64,000 nucleotides of DNA from Hofstenia miamia (taxonomy: Eukaryota; Xenacoelomorpha; Acoela), in NCBI GenBank assembly GCA_004352715.1, contig SCFE01000004.1, forward strand, positions 2,294,518-2,358,517, written 5' to 3'. The notes below the pieces were generated by a model. The model was not told where the DNA came from. It made no database searches and was given only the letters and a program-made list of their open reading frames with translations. Of this stretch, positions 60,901 to 64,000 are shown in pieces. Within the stretch, counting starts at the first letter, position 1; each line of letters starts with the position of its first letter. Position numbers and translations under genes: made by a program.

Positions 60901-60938
60901 AGTTTGAGCCAAAACACAAAGCCAACTCGTATGCATAA
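36998..60938 (+). CDS. DUS3L: tRNA-dihydrouridine(47) synthase [NAD(P)+]-like (DUS3L), 12 exons
   Basis: Exons: 36998-37026, 37102-37122, 37241-37518, 38080-38396, 43340-43381, 45382-45534, 46806-46991, 47258-47468, 47543-47621, 52646-52834, 59077-59205, 60866-60938. All introns are GT-AG and the phases join without a break into 568 codons plus TAA. The flavoenzyme reduces a uridine in the variable-loop region of tRNA (position 47 in the family) using FMN and NADPH. Exon 3 has two CCCH zinc fingers. Exons 5-9 form the TIM barrel ('KLYLAPLTT', '[10 protein letters not shown]', 'LGCPLDLVY' with the catalytic Cys, 'VKMRTG', '[10 protein letters not shown]', '[10 protein letters not shown]'). Exons 10-12 form the helical tRNA-binding end ('[10 protein letters not shown]', 'KHKANSY'). 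Human DUS3L is longer mainly at the N-terminus, so exons 1-2 are my least certain calls. Exon 10 lies next to a misassembled block, but no exon is damaged. Confidence 0.88.
37241..37518 (+). other. DUS3L: DUS3L exon 3: tandem CCCH zinc fingers
   Basis: After a Lys/Gly-rich basic segment ('[15 protein letters not shown]'), the first finger is C-x8-C-x5-C-x3-H ('[10 protein letters not shown]', '[10 protein letters not shown]'). The second is C-x8-C-x5-C followed by RFGSSH ('[16 protein letters not shown]'). These fingers are diagnostic for the Dus3 subfamily and bind RNA. The acceptor at 37240 was chosen because it alone keeps the phase from exon 2; the nearer AG at 37250 would not. Confidence 0.85.
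38397..39804. other. DUS3L intron 4, left part
   Basis: Non-coding, AT-rich. The last few hundred bases must hold the promoter of the nested F-box gene. No TATA or other element could be singled out. Confidence 0.5.
39808..41238 (+). CDS. F-box/leucine-rich repeat protein, intronless, nested in DUS3L intron 4
   Basis: An intact 476-residue frame. The start is well defined because a TAA lies directly before the ATG in frame. Residues 1-48 are an F-box ('[20 protein letters not shown]', then '[18 protein letters not shown]'), which binds SKP1 in SCF ubiquitin ligases. Residues about 75-230 are Cys-containing leucine-rich repeats of the FBXL/AMN1 type ('[20 protein letters not shown]', '[18 protein letters not shown]', '[11 protein letters not shown]', '[17 protein letters not shown]', 'LELNYCPL'). 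Weaker repeats run to the end ('[12 protein letters not shown]'). The LRR part would recruit the substrate, which cannot be inferred. The gene lies on the same strand as DUS3L inside its 4.9-kb intron. I saw no poly(A) tract or direct repeats of a recent retrocopy. The orthologue within FBXL proteins is unclear. Confidence 0.85.
   Translation: MVSSVPDEIWLFIFSYLPTITICKIISKVCWNWYTLSFDPRLWKKVSISKRDLNLQRCSFVGLLSNRDLSMAKYISLFNQKITDDMLKDLIETSHNIGSLSLSYCNELTDEGVSHISNLSKLKNLDISGCSALTDKSVINIITHSHEIERLCVNNCDQLTNQFLYALWHLQNLSHLNIRNLQRLSNDGLESLSKNAKKLSHLELNYCPLYFTSETLCLLKFSQLYSVELSSLPADNDASLLCFTNNNPSLKVMKLVDCKILGTFIHRSNLHKLEILSCNNLSKNFYEYFRNYNSNTCLDELKVTVNNRCHFDNSFSNVKKLSIRFSSRSVLNLSDTLTKYHLIRSENLVGLALWHDHHSIRQDSIEIVLASCKNLVRFSIERVYIWSSLKLDLVPNFSIRYLTAYSLANIDELLFEKLSIALPNLCSANFNCNSELTLRMLKCFLKYSTHLQKLNLRICPIPHNEIVDLKLQYRLT
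41666..41766 (-). mobile_element. Penelope-like GIY-YIG fragment
   Basis: The minus strand reads 'VVYKL' stop '[20 protein letters not shown]', the start of a GIY-YIG nuclease domain with the Y-V-G-R-T variant of the core motif. It comes from a different Penelope lineage than the YIGET copies at 1.6 and 11.7 kb. Confidence 0.6.
41790..43339. other. DUS3L intron 4, right part
   Basis: Starts with a short GA run and is otherwise AT-rich, with no recognised element up to the acceptor of the 42-base exon 5. Confidence 0.5.
43687..44095. mobile_element. Possible hAT-related element with GC-rich ends
   Basis: Two GC-rich blocks stand out in AT-rich intron 5. 43687-43770 (CTAGAGCTGGGCGCCAGCC and repeated CCGCCG/AGCCGGC motifs) looks like a hAT terminus. 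44030-44095 has GCCCGCCGACC and related motifs. A matching pair of terminal inverted repeats and a target duplication were not found. Confidence 0.3.
44758..45329. mobile_element. Non-autonomous hAT element, 572 bp, with 8-bp target duplication
   Basis: Left end CAGAGTTGGAACGGCGCCGG; right end CCGGTTCCAACTCTG, its inverted copy with a small difference. The 8-base sequence TTCTTCAC is duplicated exactly on both sides (44750-44757 and 45330-45337). A GC-rich subterminal block follows the left end. There is no transposase. The right target copy ends 44 bases before DUS3L exon 6. Confidence 0.9.
45535..46805. other. DUS3L intron 6
   Basis: AT-rich. Minus-strand short frames near 46003-46313 have no recognised domain. 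No element could be identified. Confidence 0.5.
46806..46991 (+). other. DUS3L: DUS3L exon 7: catalytic cysteine exon
   Basis: Encodes '[16 protein letters not shown]' with the catalytic Cys that protonates the uracil ring, then the glycine-rich 'RTGGGSAL' loop. I chose the donor GTAACT at 46992, not the earlier GT at 46966 or 46981. It keeps phase 0 and gives '[10 protein letters not shown]' before '[13 protein letters not shown]', matching the length of the helix in known Dus3 proteins. Confidence 0.8.
48200..50335 (+). mobile_element. LINE inserted into the hAT element
   Basis: RT-region pieces in the plus orientation: '[20 protein letters not shown]', then '[17 protein letters not shown]' (first catalytic Asp motif, 49084-49365). 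'KFADDICLI' (about 49385) is the catalytic F-A-D-D box, followed by '[15 protein letters not shown]'. The C-terminal '[20 protein letters not shown]' is near 50060. Several stops and frame changes are present, including between motif A and the FADD box. It is distinct from the 19.6-kb LINE, which has YSDD. Confidence 0.7.
50357..51720 (+). pseudogene. hAT transposase, broken
   Basis: 50357-50794 carries a BED-type zinc finger ('NCSKC', then '[20 protein letters not shown]') that binds the transposon ends. A catalytic-domain remnant with '[20 protein letters not shown]' follows in another frame. 51132-51554 is the helical part ('[18 protein letters not shown]', '[20 protein letters not shown]'). 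After a stop codon the hAT dimerisation motif '[20 protein letters not shown]' follows to 51667. Frameshifts and stops make it inactive. Confidence 0.75.
51619..51928. repeat. 310-bp block, first copy (end of hAT plus flank)
   Basis: Identical by eye to 52848-53157. It covers the end of the hAT element and about 100 bases of intron beyond it. Confidence 0.9.
52848..53157. repeat. 310-bp block, second copy bounded by single Ns
   Basis: A repeat of 51619-51928, placed between an N at 52847 and an N at 53158, 13 bases after the end of DUS3L exon 10. Because it includes non-transposon flank, it is best explained as a contig end placed twice. Confidence 0.85.
53159..53781. other. DUS3L intron 10, left part
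   Basis: AT-rich. A hydrophobic frame at 53512-53775 ('[20 protein letters not shown]') ends just before the tandem array. It has no homology that I recognise and does not fit between DUS3L exons 10 and 11, which join perfectly without it. Confidence 0.4.
53782..55395. repeat. Tandem array: six copies of a 269-bp unit
   Basis: Units start at 53782, 54051, 54320, 54589, 54858 and 55127, exactly 269 bases apart, and appear identical throughout. Each starts AAATCGGCAAACTACTTTTG and ends CATCTTAGCATTGG or the equivalent. There is no open frame of note in the unit. It lies wholly inside intron 10 of DUS3L. Confidence 0.97.
55823..57589 (-). mobile_element. hAT transposon relic with transposase on the minus strand
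   Basis: The end at 55823 reads CAGGGGCGTACGCAGG, a typical hAT terminus. Minus-strand frames give transposase parts in order: '[20 protein letters not shown]' and '[20 protein letters not shown]' (56872-57234), '[13 protein letters not shown]' (the RWN region, 56715-57047), and '[14 protein letters not shown]' with '[20 protein letters not shown]' and 'CYLGIETT' (56147-56413), the C-terminal dimerisation domain. Frames are shifted and broken. The opposite terminus was not found, and another hAT element sits in its upstream part at 57590. Confidence 0.75.
57590..58230. mobile_element. Non-autonomous hAT element, 641 bp, with perfect 8-bp target duplication
   Basis: Ends CAGAGATGGAATCGGGTCGAG and CCGAACCCGATTCCACCTCTG are inverted copies with few mismatches. 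ATCTGAAG is duplicated exactly at 57582-57589 and 58231-58238. ACCCGAAC-type motifs recur just inside both ends. No transposase is encoded. It lies next to or inside the larger hAT relic on its left. Confidence 0.93.
58239..59076. other. DUS3L intron 10, right part
   Basis: Possibly the remaining 5' part of the larger hAT element at first. A minus-strand frame at 58519-58722 ('[20 protein letters not shown]', '[14 protein letters not shown]') is not recognised. The rest is AT-rich up to the exon 11 acceptor. Confidence 0.35.
59206..60865. other. DUS3L intron 11
   Basis: AT-rich, no gene recognised. A somewhat GC-richer patch near 60690-60780 (containing CCCATCATTGGGGGACGAGCC-like sequence, written here only in part) may be a transposon remnant. 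Confidence 0.4.
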
Positions 60939-63289
60939 AGGATTGTTCCATTCTTTTAGGTGTTTAAATTATGAATAAATAGATTTACAAAAGCATGTTC
61001 TCTTATTTAGTATAAAATACAGATGTATTTGTAAATTTTTATGTGGCTATATTAACACGTAGTGCTCATCTGCATTACATTAATTCCCCCAAAAACATTG
61101 TTGAATTATTTTTGAATGTTTAGGAAGAAACGAACTTTAATTTCAAAATTACAATACTGGTCTTGTAAATTTTAATATTTGATATATATGTGCTATATCT
61201 CAAATGAATCGCTTCCTTTTTTGTTGTCAAATACAAATAAATGTGACAGTTGAAACATACGTAGTTGAAAAAATTGCTTACAAAGAACATAAAACATTAA
61301 TGAGAATCAATAATACAATTGCTTGAATATCAATTTCCAATGAAATGTAGAATAAAATCAATGCAAATTTTTTCACGAGATATCCATGTTTATTTTACTG
61401 AGTTTCACTACATCTGTTAGAGATTGGTTCAGCAGATTGCGATCAGGTTAAAAATTATTTAACATTTATTATCATGCTTCTAATTTCATCGTTTTTATTT
61501 GGCTTTGGAGATATTGCTCAATTTTTACCATAAATTTACAAAAGTACTATATAATTGTCTTTGAGTGAGAAATTTCTTAAGACTGATATCAACTTTATTA
61601 ATTCTATCAAGGATCATGCATAGAGGTTAGTGTTGTGCATTTTTGTCATTTTATGACTGTAAATGTACAACAAAATTGAAATATTTTTGCGGTAAAAGCA
61701 TAAATTTTGCGGTAAATTTTTAAAATTCTTTTTAAAAGCAGAAAAAACTAACGTCATTACAGCATATTATCTTATGATTATGCCCGACTTTATTTGATCG
61801 GGCATAACACGTTCCCGGTTATTTGAACGCCAACCCGCTCACACTATTGCCCGATGCCGCCCTTCCTTTTTGCCCGGCGAGCTCGGGCATGCCTGGAAAA
61901 CGCTACTGTAAAGTTAATGAACGTGCTATAGGATTAACTTCATAAACAAGCGTAACTGTAATGTGCACTACAATTCAAAAGAAATTCAAACATAAAGAAT
62001 TGAGTAAAATTATTGAACACATCAAATTATTAAAATTACCTGAACACATTAATATTTTGTATCAATAGACATGAAACGAAGATTAAGTAACCGAATTAAG
62101 AAATAAACATATCACTAGTTTTCATTAAAAAATATATTAATCACTTATTTTTAATATGCGAGTATTACTATATTTTTACATTTAGGAATTTATAGAAGCT
62201 TGAATAATTATATAATGGCAACACAAGCATTATTTCTGATTGGTAAGTATCAACATTAAGGATTACATTTTTCTGATGATTTCCTATATAGGTCATTGTC
62301 TTTTAAATAGTTTTTTGTGAATGAACTACAAAATTCGCATATGGAGCAATCTGCTTCATCTGTTTGCTGGGCTAATGGTAAAATTATGTAAATTTATAGT
62401 TTTTCTATGTATGTTATTCTGAAATCAATGCTAGGGCAGAACGTGATATGGGCAAAAATTATGTACAATCCAATGAATTCAATTTTCCAAGGTTTTTAAA
62501 AAATAATTAATCCTAAAATTCTATATAAATTGAAATATATTGTGATGTTCTTTTACACATTAGTTTAAAATTAAATTGAATTTTCACATATGTATAAACT
62601 ATCTTAGAAGAGAATTAATATCTTACTTGCTGCATTTATTAATAGTAAATGTTTTAAGAAAAGTTATTCTATTATTGGGTAATGCCAAACGCAAAGTCAA
62701 TATTAATTATTCTGCCCTTCCGTTTTGCGATTTCTACACCGCCATCGTTCCTCTTGCTACTAGATGTCTGGGCCACAGACACGTGTTGAAGGTGCTCGTG
62801 GAGTGTTTGACCCAGATCTGTCTTAACGTCATTGCCACCGGTACATAAGGAAGTTGAAAACATTGAAAAATTGAAATCCTGTAAAAAGCATAAATTTTTA
62901 ATAACGATTATTCAAGTCGTCATTAAAATAGTAGTTAATTTATCCCTGTGGAAGATATTTTGTAAATTATATGATTTGTGTATAAGTGTTTTGTGAATAT
63001 AATGACGCTAATCAAATATATTATCAATATTTAATAGTAAACAGTTATTTGAATAATGAATCTCTTATCTTGTTATTAAAAACGCAAAATTTTTAACATT
63101 CAAATTCAAAATTAAAACAACGATAAAAGGGCTTTTAACAATAAACAAATAAATAAATACTACCACACACATTGGATTTAGTATAATTATTGACGAAGAG
63201 TTGTATAATCACTGTTAAGATTTAATTTCATAACTGTGAATATAATCTTACGAACATGAAAATTTACTGGAGTATAGATTGTAAATAGT
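60939..63289. other. 3' flank of DUS3L, no confident gene
   Basis: Begins with the DUS3L 3' UTR; an AATAAA occurs at about 60974. A GC-rich patch at about 61780-61910 contains the hairpin ATGCCCGA...TCGGGCAT and ends with a hAT-terminus-like sequence (complement of CAGTAGCGTTTTCCAGGC). At 62672-62863 both strands are open; the minus strand reads 'CTGGNDVKTDLGQTLHEHL' and 'SSSKRNDGGVEIAKRKGR', which I do not recognise. Confidence 0.35.
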
Positions 63290-63865
63290 TTTTATAAATT
63301 CTGGTGTCAATTATTTTATTTTCTATAAATATGTGCAATTTGTTCCTTTTGTTTCTCTTCAATTTATTATCAGTAAATTCGTTTTTTACTTTTATCTTGA
63401 CTGTATTTTATTTAAAAGTATGTGTTTCTAAATTCGTTTGCGTAGTTAAAAGGCACCCAGACGGGGACAGTTTGGCTGGCATGCTCCCTTCAACTCAGGT
63501 TAAGTATACGGTTAAGGATTTTGTTGTACTGCATTTATTCGTAAATATAATTAACCTTTATTGCTATCACTAAAATTGCATGAGATGTTAACCGCACTGA
63601 GTGTAGGTTTTTTACTTAGCACGTAGGTTTTACTCACTGCACCCAAGAGTTACGGTTTCTTTATTCTTTATCTTAAATAGGGTTCTAGTCTTATACGATT
63701 TTCTCAAGGTTATCTGTATAGGGTCGGGCGAGTGTGGCCACTCTTCCCTAACACGATCTCCCGTTTACTTTTAACTTTTATTAGGATAGGGTATTATAGC
63801 AGGAGAAGGCAGTTATTAATTTGTAGCACCGGTAAATCCATGCTTCGACTCGAAACCCTGATTTC
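63290..63865 (+). repeat. Solo LTR-like copy that retains CpG
   Basis: Aligns with 26825-27400 over its whole length ('TTTCTCTTCAATTT', 'CAGTAAATT', 'GGCATGC', 'TTGCATGAGATG', 'GTGTGGCCACTCTTCCC', 'GGATAGG', 'TAGCAGGAG'). No pol sequence is adjacent on the left. Unlike the two copies at 27 and 32 kb it contains well over ten CG dinucleotides. Confidence 0.65.
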
Positions 63866-63868
63866 ATA

Positions 63869-63888
63869 TATATATATATATATATACA
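63869..63888. repeat. (TA)n microsatellite
   Basis: TA run directly after the solo LTR-like copy, followed by CATA repeats. Confidence 0.9.
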
Positions 63889-64000
63889 CATAAATACATA
63901 CATAAATATATTTGTATTGGCATTGCTAATCAAGAGAAACAAATTATAATGATGTTATCAGAAAGAAAGTCTCTAAGAATTTTAACAATAAAATTAGTGC

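Noticed and set aside
1-64000. tRNA, rRNA or other structural RNA genes
   Set aside because: I looked for tRNA box A/B patterns and conserved rRNA segments by eye and found none convincing. A covariance-model search would be needed to exclude them.

Overview
This window is animal (invertebrate) nuclear DNA. It is strongly AT-rich, its protein-coding gene is split by GT-AG introns, and most of the remaining sequence is decayed transposable elements. Metazoan-type families are present: CR1/Jockey-like and L1/Tx1-like LINEs, Penelope-like elements, hAT and mariner DNA transposons, a Polinton/Maverick relic and Ty3/gypsy LTR elements. The phylum cannot be fixed from the sequence. Two runs of N and several single Ns show that it is a draft assembly.

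Left part (1-24 kb). Positions 1-3000 hold 3' pieces of several LINEs and a Penelope GIY-YIG piece. A hAT relic (about 3.75-5.2 kb) follows. An uninterrupted gene for a secreted two-domain gelsolin-like protein lies on the minus strand (5698-6498). A small secreted glycoprotein gene with an apparent frameshift is at 10.7-11.3 kb. Next come a fold-back Penelope fragment (11.66-12.19 kb), an assembly gap with duplicated edges beside an orphan coding-like stretch (12.43-12.7 kb), an L1/Tx1-like LINE fragment, a Polinton relic (chromodomain then protein-primed DNA polymerase B, 13.6-16.3 kb), and a nearly intact two-ORF LINE (19.6-23.4 kb) broken only by in-frame stop codons.

Middle (24.8-36 kb). 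A gag-like fragment lies on the minus strand, followed by an old Ty3/gypsy-type LTR element on the plus strand (about 26.8-32.5 kb). This element and its flanks sit in a tract with no CpG dinucleotide at all for 6.8 kb (25969-32800), and only one CpG over about 7.6 kb, although CpG is ordinary on both sides. A solo LTR-like copy of the same family at 63.3 kb keeps its CpGs. Comparing the copies shows CG replaced by TG or CA, so this LTR element has lost its CpGs and the solo copy has not.

Right part (37-61 kb). One host gene dominates: a DUS3L-type tRNA-dihydrouridine synthase, which I could assemble as 12 exons (568 codons plus stop) over 24 kb with consistent splice phases. Its introns hold an intronless F-box/LRR gene on the same strand, a Penelope fragment, at least four hAT-type elements (two with perfect 8-bp target-site duplications), a LINE nested in a hAT, a six-copy 269-bp tandem repeat, and a 310-bp block duplicated between two single Ns that looks like a misassembly. 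A 560-bp internally deleted mariner lies just upstream of the gene.
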